This document shows positions 25,285-35,555 of a DNA stretch of 64,000 nt, piece by piece; the first letter of the stretch is position 1, and every line of letters starts with the position of its first letter. The translations under genes were made by a program, and so were the position numbers. The notes under the pieces are model-generated. The model saw only the letters and a list, made by a program, of their open reading frames with translations, did no database searches and had not been told where the DNA came from. The stretch is from Cepaea nemoralis (taxonomy: Eukaryota; Mollusca; Gastropoda; Stylommatophora; Helicidae): NCBI GenBank assembly GCA_014155875.1, contig JACEFZ010011455.1, forward strand, positions 1 to 64,000. The letters are read 5' to 3'.

Positions 25285-26678
25285 GATCATATTGATAAAA
25301 AAAAAAGGTCTTTCACATAATCTGACCACACATGTAAAATCTGATCCTTTTCTATTATGATTATGCCATCTTTGGTTTTTTGGCAACCCATTGATGTGTG
25401 TGTTCTTTTGTTTGTGATGTCATTAATTCTTTTGTACATTAATTTGGTATTCCGGGTGTTGTGTTGGTGTTCAATTTCCTTGCAATTTTCCTCAAGCCAT
25501 GTTTCTTTTGCCTCTTTGCATAGCTTCCTAATTTTCATATGAATCTCTTCATATTTGTCCTTGTTATATTTGTTATTTCCTCTTACTTCCATGAGTTTTA
25601 AGATGTCTTCCGTTATCCATTTCTTGCGTCCTATTATCTTTAATATTTCCCATTGGTCACTGACGTCTTGAAATAATATTTCCATATCGGACAATGCATC
25701 GAATCTGTTCTTTACCTCTACGTTGAATTTATCTTTTATTTCCTCACTCTTCAGTGCTTGTAGATCAAATTTTGTGTTTCTTGGTGAATATTTGACTTTC
25801 TTTAATTTTATATGTAAATTGCTTAAGTTTAATCTATGGTCGCTGTAGCAGTCTGCGCTTGGTATAGTTTTTGCGACTTTTAAGGCATTTCGAAATCTTT
25901 TGTTGATGAGGATGTAATAAATCTGATTTCTGATCTTATGATCAGGACTCCTCCATGTCCATAATCTTCTTGGGTGCTGTTGAAACCAGGTGTTTCCAAT
26001 AATCAAATCTTGCTCTCTTTCCCACTGTACTAGTCTGCAACGTCTTTCATTATGTTCCCCTAGTCCATACTTGCCTACTATGCATCCGTCCTGTTGATTT
26101 CCAGCTTTGCCATTCAAGTCACCCATTATGATATTTACTTCAGAATTCTTGCATTTCTTGAAGGCTTTCTCTAAATCACTATAAAATTTATCAATGCTGT
26201 CATCACTACTGTCTGCTGTTGGTGCATAAACTTGTATGACGTTGACATCAAAAGGTCTTCCACTCAACTTCACCAGTAACACTCTGTCTGATACAGTCCA
26301 ATATCCTTTGATCGATTTTGCTCTCTCTGTATCCATTATAATTGCTACTCCTCGCTGTTGTTTCTCTCCACCAGAATAGATTATTCTATATTCCTCAGAT
26401 GTCATAATGCCCATTCCTGTCCATCTGGTCTCACGTACACCTAACAGGCTAATATTTAATATTCTCATTTCATTCTTAATGTTATACAATTTTCCATCTC
26501 CACTCATAGTTCTTATATTCCAAGTTCCTACTTTCAATGTTGATGTTCTTTTGCACACAGTCGCCTGATGACGGTCTGGAGTCTCCTGGTGCACATGGCT
26601 ACCCCTACCGGGCGAGGTTGCTCCTATGGAGCACCCATTTACGCCGTTTCTCTGAATATCGATAAGACTGCAGTACAT
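25285..26678 (-). pseudogene. RTE-clade LINE, apurinic-type endonuclease half
   Basis: This frame of about 460 residues holds an APE-type endonuclease: VGTWNIRTM (Asn54), the glutamate in RETRWTG near 83, VQVYAPTADSS near 149, GDLNGKAGN near 186 and the SDHR motif at 279-282. The pattern is closest to the RTE/BovB clade (IIMGDLNGKAG, KYGLGEHNERR, QQHPRRLWTWRSPD). At 254 the usual Asp of the IDYI motif is Tyr (NQIYYI), which should cripple catalysis. The frame runs to the Penelope insertion and there ends artificially; it continues at 24355 on the far side. The start Met is uncertain because the N-terminal 50 residues are not conserved. Confidence 0.88.
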
Positions 26679-27084
26679 AATATTCTTGGCATCTGTAAAG
26701 AAGGTAGTTTGCTTTCCTTCCTAACAGTGACCATACTGGTCGATGACCGTAGCCATTGTCTCCCAAAAAAGGAGGTCCTCTGCCACCATCGTGAAGCTGT
26801 GGACCATAACCTACAACTATCTATCGGCTGCTCTTCAACTTAATCTACCACCTGCACACATGGCTTAACGTAACCCTGATCGGGGGGCTTAACGCGTACT
26901 CCACCTTGCCCAAGGGTGTCCGTAGGCTAGCGGAGGGAAGGAAGCACCTTACATCTCCTTTGATAGGGGATACCCCTATCCCGCCACCCACGCCATCAGG
27001 AAATAGCAACATAGAAACATAACAACATATGAGACATCGTATAAAGCGCAGAGATGACACTGCAGTGACTGCATTAAAACATAG

Positions 27085-27085
<1 letters not shown>
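26679..27085 (-). other. Probable 5' untranslated part of the RTE LINE and flank
   Basis: About 400 bp of unique, GC-moderate sequence upstream of the endonuclease frame (on the minus strand). It holds no conserved coding sequence in any frame. It may be the 5' UTR of the LINE; the true 5' end cannot be fixed because no target duplication is visible. Confidence 0.4.
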
Positions 27086-27115
<30 letters not shown>

Positions 27116-28014
27116 GGTGCCGTCTCCACAATGAATGTTGGCTGCAATGGATCTCCAACATTGTCTGCCTCTCGCATTGACTGTACATTCTGTCAGGCTT
27201 ATGTTCGTCCATCTCTTGATGTTATCTTCCCACTTGTTTTGTTGTCTACCTCTTGCTCGCTTGCCCTCAACCTTGCCTTCCAGTATGGTTTATATAAGCG
27301 TATCATGCCTTTTAACGTGACCGAAATATTTCACTTGCCTCCTCTTTATTTCTTCCATCAACTCTCTCTTCATTCCCAGTTCTTCTAGAATCTCTGCATT
27401 TGATTGTTTTTGTTTCCATGAAATACGCCATATTCGTCTGTATATCCACATCTCCAGGGCTTCTATGCGACTTTCTAGTTGCTTGTTCGATGTCCAGGCT
27501 TCCGCGCCATACAGCAGCATTGAATATACGCAGCATTTGACAATTCTCATTTGTAATGCGTTATTAATCTCTGTAGACGGTAATACTGATTTCATGCCGC
27601 TGAAAACAGTGTTGGCCTATTCTCTTTTTGATTTCTATTTCATTTCTGCCATCATCTGTTATTACATGTCCAAGATAGGAGAAACTTGGTACTTGTTTTA
27701 ATATCTTCCCGTTTACTGTGATATACATTGATGACCTTTCCTTTCCACTGCTAATTATCATAGTTTTGTTTTGTTTTGGATGTTAATATCCCAGCCACAT
27801 TCTGCACTGTGCCTGTTTACTTGTTCCACTAGGTCTTGCAACTCTTGCTCACTTTCTGCTAGTAACACGGTATCGTCAGCATACCTAAGATTGTTTATGA
27901 TTCTTCCATTGATGTTAAGTCCAGGCATTTCAACTTGTTTAAAAATTCTTTCTGTGTATAGGTTGAAGAGGCTTGAGGACAGTACACATCCCTGCCGTCC
28001 TCCTCTTTTTTACT
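27086..28014 (-). pseudogene. Second, 5'-truncated RTE LINE copy
   Basis: Begins inside reverse transcriptase at RQGCVLSSSLFNLYTE (about 28000), passes NNLRYADDTVLLAES near 27870 and FSYLGHVITDDGRNEIE near 27660, then CCVYSMLLYGAEAWT, RRQVKYFGHVKRHDTLI and the C-terminal tail with KRARGRQQNKWEDNIKRW. The TGA stop at 27113-27115 runs straight into a (TGAT)n tract (27086-27112): almost no 3' UTR and a tetranucleotide tail, diagnostic of RTE elements. At least two frameshifts (near 27290 and 27570) and the truncation make it dead. It is a different subfamily from the copy at 22170-26678. Confidence 0.9.
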
Positions 28015-28175
28015 CTATATGCGACTAATGGTTAGTTATTACCGCATCTAATAGACGCCACTTGTTAAAAATATAAAAAAAAAACAAAAAACAACATAAT
28101 AAGAAGAATTAAATAAAATGTGTGGTACCTACCTTAGGAGCTCCAAATATGAAATAGGGTAAAATTATGACTAAA
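28015..28175. other. AT-rich unique spacer
   Basis: Holds an A-rich run (28074-28096) and nothing recognisable. The last nine bases (ATGACTAAA, 28167-28175) are the left duplication of the SINE that follows. Confidence 0.5.
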
Positions 28176-28494
28176 TCAGGAGGTCAGCATGGCTGAATGG
28201 ACATGAGCGATTGCTCTTAAACCCCTTAAATACAGATAGCCAAGTAGCGGGTTCAACCCTACACCGTTAAGTTGGGCTAACATGTTGACTTCTAGTCCTT
28301 GACTTAGGGACGTAAAATACAAGTACCTCAGAAGTCAGAGTGGGTTCGCCTGATGGAGAGGGACACTGGTAACAGGGAAAGCTAATCCACGCGCTAACAT
28401 CAGTCCAGTACACTCCCCAGCAGTGGCAACTATTAGAAGTGGTGCCACGTGTGTGGCCGCTTGAGTCTAAAAGTGAGCGGAGAAGGAAAAAAAA
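28176..28494 (+). mobile_element. tRNA-derived SINE
   Basis: The head is tRNA-like. It has a polymerase III A box (TGGCTGAATGG at about 28190-28200) and a B box (GGGTTCAACCC near 28248) with the spacing and long variable region of a Ser/Leu-type tRNA. A unique body of about 220 bp follows, ending in an A tract at 28486-28494. ATGACTAAA on the left and ATGACTAGA on the right (28495-28503) look like an 8-of-9 target duplication. It would be mobilised in trans by a LINE. Confidence 0.75.
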
Positions 28495-28559
28495 ATGACT
28501 AGAACAAAAAAAATATATTTCTTTGCTGTGGTTGTTCAACATGAGAAGTGATCACGTTA

Positions 28560-28782
28560 TCTAAAGACGCCTGTCTCCGTGGCGAAAGCGTTACGGACGC
28601 TGTTCGTGATCTCGCATACCCGCGTTTGAAACAAAGATGTGCGCGGTTTAGCGGCAGACCGCGTTGTACTGGTTGTTGTATAAAATGATATGGGTGCCTG
28701 TCGTTCAGAAAACAATGGCAAAATACTGAACGTAAACATACCAAGACATCAACAACAGAAAAAAAAAAAAAAAAAAATGACT
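28560..28782 (+). mobile_element. Possible second tRNA-derived SINE
   Basis: Starts with a tRNA-like stretch (CTCCGTGGCGAAAGCG as a weak A box, CCGCGTTTGAAAC as a B box near 28621) and ends in a run of about 20 A at 28759-28778. No convincing target duplication was found. It could be an unrelated sequence with an A tract. Confidence 0.4.
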
Positions 28783-28862
28783 GCAAACGCCCGGTAAAGG
28801 ATGTGCAAGTAACTTTTTTTTAAATAATCTGAAGACAACGACATAATGTGAATCCCCCACAG

Positions 28863-28997
28863 ACACGGTCTGTCCAGAGGGCACATATGGGCGAGACTGC
28901 GAGAAGACATGCAACTGTAGCGGTGAGTGTTTCGTCAGCACAGGAGGTTGTCCTGCCGGATGTCCTGCTGGCTACCAAGGGGAGAACTGCCTCACTC
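28863..28997 (+). CDS. EGF-like exon 1 of a multi-EGF host gene
   Basis: A 135-bp exon bounded by a pyrimidine-bearing acceptor (AATCCCCCACAG) and a donor (GTAAGTAC). It starts and ends in phase 1. It encodes a cysteine-rich EGF-like module (TVCPEGTYGRDCEKTCNCSG, then GGCPAGCPAGYQGENCLT). It differs from the six 141-bp exons downstream and resembles the repeated CPxGxYGxxC units of MEGF/SREC-type receptors, which are extracellular proteins usually involved in adhesion or scavenging. No signal peptide, start codon, membrane segment or stop is in the window, so the gene extends beyond it. Joining to exon 2 keeps the frame (C|GT gives Arg before Cys). Confidence 0.8.
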
Positions 28998-29124
28998 GTA
29001 AGTACTCCATGCTTGTTTAATTAATAAGGACGATAGTTAGACCATTTAATGCATTTTTCTAATAGACTCAAGCATGCACTAATTCATGCCTGCGCATTAT
29101 AGTGGACCCAAAAGGTTATGACAG

Positions 29125-29320
29125 AATCATTAATGTGGAGCTCATGGAGAGAACTAAACAAATCCCAGTGAACCAGGAGGTGAGGACAAGACGCTGGCCA
29201 TAGATAGGACATACACCGAGACAATCTGAGGACAATATAACCAGACATTCTTGTCTGAACCCATATGTCAAATGAAATGGCTGGAGACCTAAAACATACA
29301 GAGAAGAGGATTACAGACAG
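29125..29320 (+). pseudogene. LINE reverse transcriptase C-terminal relic
   Basis: Plus-strand frame NVELMERTKQIPVNQEVRTR, then the IGHTPR and GWRPKTYREED blocks. This is the recurrent C-terminal pattern of non-LTR reverse transcriptases (ELW.RT.Q.P...EI..R..W.WIGH.LR, then GRPK.TWRR). Two in-frame stops lie inside. It lies in the intron after EGF exon 1, and its last codons pass directly into the 30-bp minisatellite. Confidence 0.7.
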
Positions 29321-29714
29321 ATGAATAATATTGTGGAATATTACCCACAGACGGATAATATTGAGGAGGATTACAGACAGATGGATGATATTGAGCAGGA
29401 TTACAGACAGATGAATAATATTGTGGAGGATTACAGACAGATGGATAATATTGTGGAGGATTAAAGACAGATGGATAATATTAAGGAGGATCACAGAGAT
29501 GAATAATATTGTGGAGGATTACAGAGATGGATAATATTGTGGAGGATTACAGACAGATGAATAATATTGGGAGGATCACAGACAGATGAATAATATTGTG
29601 GAGGATTACAGACAGATGAATAATATTGTGGAGGATTACAGAGATGAATAATATTGGGAGGATCACAGACAGATGTACAATATTGTGGAGGTACACAGAA
29701 AGATAAATAATATT
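29309..29714. repeat. 30-bp minisatellite grown from the LINE relic
   Basis: About 13 units of 30 bp (GAGGATTACAGACAGATG plus AATAATATTGTG), some shortened to 28 bp by loss of CA. The first unit is continuous in frame with the LINE relic (REEDYRQMNNI...), so the repeat arose from its last codons. It abuts the 42-bp array. Confidence 0.85.
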
Positions 29715-29717
29715 CAG

Positions 29718-32184
29718 GCAGCAAGTGGGTATGAGCTGTGTGGTCATAGATGTACTCAGGCAGCAAGTGGGTATGAGCTGTGTGGTCATAGATGTACTCA
29801 GGCAGCAAGTGGGTATGAGCTGTGTGGTCATAGATGTACTCAGGCAGCAAGTGGGTATGAGCTGTGTGGTCATAGATGTACTCACGCAGCAAGTGGGTAT
29901 GAGCTGTGTGGTCATAGATGTACTCAGGCAGCAGTGGTATGAGCTGTGTGGTCATAGATGTACTCACGCAGCAAGTGGGTATGAGCTGTGTGGTCATAGA
30001 TGTACTCAGGCAGCAAGTGGGTATGAGCTGTGTGGTCATAGATGTACTCAGGCAGCAAGTGGGTATGAGCTGTGTGGTCATAGATGTACTCAGGCAGCAA
30101 GTGGGTATGAGCTGTGTGGTCATAGATGTACTCAGGCAGCAAGTGGGTATGAGCTGTGTGGTCATAGATGTACTCAGGCAGCAAGTGGGTATGAGCTGTG
30201 TGGTCATAGATGTACTCAGGCAGCAAGTGGGTATGAGATGTGTGGTCATATATGTACTCAGGCAGCAAGTGGGTATGAGCTGTGTGGTCATAGATGTACT
30301 CAGGCAGCAAGTGTATGAGCTGTGTGGTCATAGATGTACTCAGCAGCAAGTGGGTATGAGCTGTGTGGTCATAGATGTACTCAGGCAGCAAGTGGGTATG
30401 AGCTGTGTGGTCATAGATGTACTCAGGCAGCAAGTGGGTATGAGCTGTGTGGTCATAGATGTACTCAGGCAGCAAGTGGGTATGAGATGTGTGGTCATAG
30501 ATGTACTCATGCAGCAAGTGGGTATGAGATGTGTGGTCATAGATGTACTCAGGCAGCAAGTGGGTATGAGCTGTGTGGTCATAGATGTACTCAGGCAGCA
30601 AGTGGGTATGAGCTGTGTGGTCATAGATGTACTCAGGCAGCAAGTGGGTATGAGATGTGTGGTCATAGATGTACTCAGGCAGCAAGTGGGTATGAGATGT
30701 GTGGTCATAGATGTACTCAGGCAGCAAGTGGGTATGAGATGTGTGGTCATAGATGTACTCAGGCAGCAAGTGGGTATGAGATGTGTGGTCATAGATGTAC
30801 TCAGGCAGCAAATGGGTATGAGCTGTGTGGTCATAGATGTACTCAGGCAGCAAGTGGGTATGAGATGTGTGGTCATAGATGTACTCAGGCAGCAAGTGGG
30901 TATGAGATGTGTGGTCATATATGTACTCAGGCAGCAAGTGGGTATGAGCTGTGTGGTCATATATGTACTCAGGCAGCAAGTGGGTATGAGCTGTGTGGTC
31001 ATAGATGTACTCAAGCAGCAAGTGGGTATGAGCTGTGTGGTCATAGATGTACTCAAGCAGCAAATGGATATGAGCTGTGTGGTCATAGATGTACTCAGGC
31101 AGCAAGTGGGTATGAGCGGTGTGGTCATAGATGTACTCAGGCAGCAAGTGGGTATGGGCTGTGTGGTCATAGATGTACTCAGGCAGCAAGTGGGTATGGG
31201 CTGTGTGGTCATAGATGTACTCAGGCAGCAAGTGGGTATGAGCTGTGTGGTCATAGATGTACTCAGGCAGCAAGTGGGTATGGGCTGTGTGGTCATAGAT
31301 GTTCTCAGGCAGCAAGTGGGTATGAGCTGTGTGGTAATAGAAGTACTCACGCAGCAAGTGGGTATGGGCTGTGTGGTCATAGATGTACTCAGGCAGCAAG
31401 TGGGTATGAGCTGTGTGGTCATAGATGTACTCAGGCAGCAAGTGGGTATGAGCTGTGTGGTAATAGAAGTACTCACGCAGCAAGTGGGTATGGGCTGTGT
31501 GGTCATAGAAGTACTCACGCAGCAAGTGGGTATGGGCTGTGTGGTCATAGAAGTACTCACGCAGCAAGTGGGTATGGGCTGTGTGGTCATAGATGTACTA
31601 ACGCAGCAAGTGGGTATGAGCTGTGTGGTCATAGATGTACTCACGCAGCAAGTGGGTATGAGCTGTGTGGTCATAGATGTACTCAGGCAGCAAGTGGGTA
31701 TGAGCTGTGTGGTCATAGATGTACTCAGGCAGCAAGTGGGTATGAGCTGTGTGATCATAGATGTACTCACGCAGCAAGTGGGTATGAGCTGTGTGGTCAT
31801 AGATGTACTCAGGCAGCAAGTGGGTATGAGCTGTGTGGTCATAGATGTACTCAGGCAGCAAGTGGGTATGAGCTGTGTGGTCATAGATGTACTCAGGCAG
31901 CAAGTGGGTATGAGCTGTGTGGTCATAGATGTACTCAGGCAGCAAGTGGGTATGAGCTGTGTGGTCATAGATGTACTCAGGCAGCAAGTGGGTATGAGCT
32001 GTGTGGTCATAGATGTACTCACGCAGCAAGTGGGTATGAGCTGTGTGGTCATAGATGTACTCAGGCAGCAAGTGGGTATGAGCTGTGTGGTCATAGATGT
32101 ACTCAGGCAGCAAGTGGGTATAAGCTGTGTGGTCATAGATGTACTCAGGCAGCAAGTGAGTATAAGCTGTGTGGTCATAGATGT
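29718..32184. repeat. 42-bp minisatellite array 1 (about 59 units)
   Basis: Units of 42 bp contain GCAGCAAGTGGGTATGAGCT followed by GTGTGGTCATAGATGTACTC. Homogeneity is high; units vary mainly at GAGCT/GAGAT/GGGCT and at CAG/CAC before GCAGC. Because 42 is divisible by three the array is open in two plus frames and two minus frames (up to 783 codons), but this is a by-product. In the frame SGYELCGHRCTQAA the last unit runs into SKDCSLKCEEDG, matching a decayed EGF exon found at the same position in the other modules. Three small deletions near 29935, 30312 and 30342 break the register, arguing against a translated array. Confidence 0.95.
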
Positions 32185-32339
32185 AGCAAGGACTGCAGTC
32201 TCAAGTGTGAAGAGGATGGGTTCCCTCCCTTCCCCCCCCCCCCCCCCCCCCTATATACTGATGTTATAGACGTGGTTTGAGTCAGTAGTGAAATCATGAG
32301 ACCTACGAGTCTATTTCTGTTTTCTTATTTATGACGCAG
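32185..32339 (+). other. Intron segment between array 1 and EGF exon 2
   Basis: Carries the remainder of the decayed EGF exon, a long C run (about 32229-32251), then a conserved intron end (GATGTTATAGACGTGG, TGAGTCAGTAGTGAAATCAT) and a pyrimidine-rich acceptor region shared with all later modules. Confidence 0.7.
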
Positions 32340-32480
32340 GTTGTTCCAATGGATACTATGGTGCCAACTGCAAAGACACGTGTAGTCCACATTGTGGTCA
32401 GAATGGCGACTGCCTTGCAGTGGATGGAGTGTGTGTCCATGGATGCGAGGCTGGTTACATGAATCCAACATGCAATGATA
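32340..32480 (+). CDS. EGF-like exon 2 (141 bp)
   Basis: Acceptor ATTTATGACGCAG, donor GTAAGAGA, phase 1 at both ends. It encodes 47 residues with eight cysteines in the laminin/MEGF EGF-like pattern: [42 protein letters not shown]. It is unique among the six in having Leu rather than Arg after GDC. It lies 155 bp after the 42-bp array. Adding or removing any of these exons leaves the frame intact, which fits expansion by exon duplication. Confidence 0.82.
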
Positions 32481-32635
32481 GTAAGAGAGTTAGAGAAATG
32501 ATTTTCATAGACATGTTTATCACGTACCCTTTTTGTAAAATGTAAAATTTAATATCTACACACATAGGCCCTATTAATTTATTACACTAATTTTGTCTGT
32601 CTCTCTCTGTCTGTCTACAAGTCTGCCTGCCCGTC

Positions 32636-33890
32636 TAGGTTAATTGGTCATTTAATTAGTTGGTTAGTTAGTTAGTTGATTATTTAGTTAGTTGGTTGGT
32701 TAGTTAGTTATTTAGTTGGTTGGTTGATAAGTTAGCTAGTTGGTTATTAACTTAGTTGTTTGGTTATTTAGTTTTTTAGCTACTAGTTTGTTAATTAGTT
32801 ATTTAGTTAGTTGGTTAGTTAATTATTTAGTTGGTTTGTTAGTTGATTATTTAGTCAGCTGGTTAGGTAATTAGTTAGTTGATTGGTTATTTAATTATTT
32901 AGTTAGTTGGTTAGTTAATTATTTTATCAGTTGGTTAGTTAATTATTTAGTTGATTAGTTAATCAGTTATTTATTTGTTATGGTATTGATTAATTAGTGA
33001 TTTAGTTAGCTGGTTAGTTAATTATGCTGGTGGTTAGTTAGTTAATTATTTAATTGTTTTTGTTTGTTTGTTATTAAGTTGGTAGTTGTGCTTGTTAGTT
33101 GGTTAATTAGTTATTTAATTAATTGAGTAGTAAATTATTTAGTTGGTTGGTTATTTAATAATTTCGTTAGTTGGTTACTTAATTATTTAGTTTGTTTTTT
33201 GGCTTGTTTGCTGGTTAAGTAAGTTATTTAGTTGGTTGGTTAGTTAAGTATTTAGTTGGTTGGTAAATTAATTATTTTGTTGATTAGTTAGTTAGTTAGT
33301 TAATTATTTAATTAGTTGGTTTGTTAATTATTTAGTTTAGTGCTTAGTAAATTATTTAGTTAGTTGTTTGGTTATTCATTTAGTTAGTTGTTTATTTAGT
33401 TGGTATTTTAGATTGTTAGTTGGTTAGTTAGATATTAAGTTAGTTGGTTAGTTAATTAATTATTTGGTTATTTAATTGGTTATTTAGTTAATTAGTTAGT
33501 TAATTTTTTAGTTGGTCTGTTAGTTGGTTAGCTTGATATTCGGTTGGTTAGCTAGTTTAGATACTTATTTAGTTGGTTAGTTACTTGGCTAGTTAGGTAG
33601 GTGGTTGGTTATTTAGTTTTTTGGCTGGTTAGTTAATTAGTTAGTTAGTTAGTTCGGTTAGTTAGCTATTTAGTTGGTTTGTTAAGTGTTTAGTTCGCTA
33701 GTTAGCTGGTTGGTTAGTTTCGATAGTTAGTTAGTTTGTTATTTAGTTGGTTAGTTACTTATTTAGATTGTTAGTTAGTTGGTAAGTTACTTATGAAGTT
33801 AGTTAGTTGGTTAGTTAGTTATGCAGTTTGTTATTTAGTTGGTTAGTTAGTTATGCAGTTTGTTAGTTAGTTGGTTCGCTTGTGTACGTA
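32636..33890. repeat. TTNN tetranucleotide repeat, block 1
   Basis: A 4-bp-periodic tract in which TT is nearly invariant and the next two bases are mostly AG, GG, AA or AT (TTAGTTGGTTAGTTAATTAT). It is intronic. It fills the stretch between exon 2 and the decayed exon before exon 3. It is far too degenerate to be telomeric. Confidence 0.85.
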
Positions 33891-34044
33891 AGATTATCCC
33901 CAATGCACATTGAACTATTCATTCCATAAATGCTGGATGACGTTGTTGAGTGCATGGGTTAAAATGAATGAAATATTCTGAAAGATGTTGATATATCCTC
34001 ATGATGTTGTCATGATGTCCTCATGATGTTCTCATGATATTCTC

Positions 34045-34165
34045 ATACGCTGTATGGCCTTGTATGCAGCAACAAATGCAGTCGCAAATCTTTGCATGAT
34101 GGTGGGCAAGTTTGTGAGCCTATTTCTGCAAATGTCTGAAGGACTTGCATTGAACGCAGTGGTAA
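34045..34165 (+). pseudogene. Decayed EGF-like exon upstream of exon 3
   Basis: Reads LYGLVCSNKCSRK, then [14 protein letters not shown] before a stop: an EGF-like half-module that has lost one cysteine (Ser where the 57030 copy has Cys). The GCAGCAA acceptor region present in other modules is deleted here, so it cannot be spliced in. Confidence 0.65.
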
Positions 34166-34358
34166 CTACGTCGAAAAGAAGATTATGTTTTCTTTACTTT
34201 TCCCCTCAGAATATGATAATAAAAATACACTCACATTTAAGGCTTCCATTTGAAGATACATCCGCCCCCTCGTATACTGATGTTATAAACATGAATTGAG
34301 TCAGTAGTGAAATCATTAGACGTATGGGTTTATTTCTGTATTCTTGTCTATGACGCAG

Positions 34359-34499
34359 TATGTTTCAATGGATACTTTGGTGCCAATTGCAAAGACACGT
34401 GTAGTCCACATTGTGGTCAGAATGGCGACTGCCGTGCAGTGGATGGAGTGTGTGTCCATGGATGCGAGGCTGGTTACATGAATCCAACTTGCAATGAAA
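34359..34499 (+). CDS. EGF-like exon 3 (141 bp)
   Basis: The acceptor CTATGACGCAG is followed by TA, so the split codon with exon 2 would be ATA (Ile) rather than the Ser (AGT) of its sisters. It starts CFNGYFGANC and ends PTCNE with donor GTAAGAAA. All eight cysteines are present and the frame is open. It pairs with exon 5 (47898-48038), which shares CFNGYFG and the terminal NE. Confidence 0.82.
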
Positions 34500-34611
34500 G
34501 TAAGAAAGTTAGTGAAATTATTTAAATAGAGATTGTCATCATACAACGTTTTGTAAAGTGTAAACATTAATATCTACTCACATTGGTATTATTACTTTAT
34601 TACATTAATTA

Positions 34612-34733
34612 TGTCTGTCTGTCTGTCTTTCTGTCTGTCTGTCTGTCTGCCTGCCTGCCAGTCTGTCTGTGTGTCTGTCTGTCTCTCTGTCTCTCCGTCT
34701 GTCTCTGTGTCTGTCTGTCTACAAGTCTGCTCG
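34612..34733. repeat. CTGT microsatellite after exon 3
   Basis: Imperfect (CTGT)n of about 120 bp with CTGC and CTCT variants, located 110 bp after the exon donor as in the sister modules. Confidence 0.85.
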
Positions 34734-34740
34734 ACCGTTT

Positions 34741-35555
34741 AGGTTAATTGGTTACTTTATTAGTTGCTTAATTAGTTAGTTGGTTGGTTAGTTAATTAGT
34801 GTGATATTAAGTTAATTAGTTGGTTAATTAGTTAGTTGTTGTTTTAGCTTGTTAGTTGGTTAATTAGTTAATTAGTTGGTTGGTTAGTTAATTATTTAGG
34901 TGGGTAGATATTTGGTTATTTAGTTAGTTAATTGTTTATTTAGTTAGTTAGTTGGTTATTTAGTTGGTTTGTTAGGTAATTATTTAATTTGTTGATTAGG
35001 TAATTATTTATTTGATTGTTTATTTGGTTGGTTAGTTAATTATTTAGTTGGTTAATTAGTTGGTTAATCAGTTAGTTGGATGGTTCTTTAGTAATTATTT
35101 GGTATTTTAGCTTGTTAGTTGGTTAATTAGGTATTTAGTTGGTTGGTTAGTTAATAATTTAATTTGTTAATTAAGTAATTATTTAATTGGTTCGTTAGTT
35201 AATTATTTAGTCAGTTGGTTAGTTAATCATTTAGTTGATTGGTTAATTAATTATTTATTTAGTGTGTTAGTTAATTATTTTGTTGATTGATTAGTAAATT
35301 ATTTAGTTGCTTAGTTAGTTAGTTATTTCGTTATTTAGTTGATATTTTAAATTGTTAGTTGGTTAATTAGTTATACAGTTGGTAGGTTAGTTAATTATAT
35401 TAGTTGGCTGGTTAGTTAATTATTTAGTTTGTTGGTTAGTCAGTTATTTAGATGGTTAGTTTAGTTGGTTAGTTAGTTGATTATTTCATTATTTAATTAG
35501 CATTTTAGCTTGTTAATTGGTTAATTAGTTATCTGGTTATTTAATTGCTTGCTTG
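34741..35555. repeat. TTNN tetranucleotide repeat, block 2
   Basis: Same composition as block 1. Near 35110-35135 it includes GTAATTATTTGGTATTTTAG, the empty version of the site that in the second duplicon (48725) received a LINE. Confidence 0.85.

Noticed and set aside
29718..32184. CRISPR array
   Set aside because: Units are contiguous with no unique spacers, and the setting is eukaryotic.
29918..32280. Open frames of 783, 648, 612 and 547 codons over the 42-bp array as a repetitive protein gene
   Set aside because: The unit length is divisible by three and the unit lacks stops in several frames, so long frames on both strands are automatic. Small deletions break the register, there is no start context, and the array sits in an intron position.
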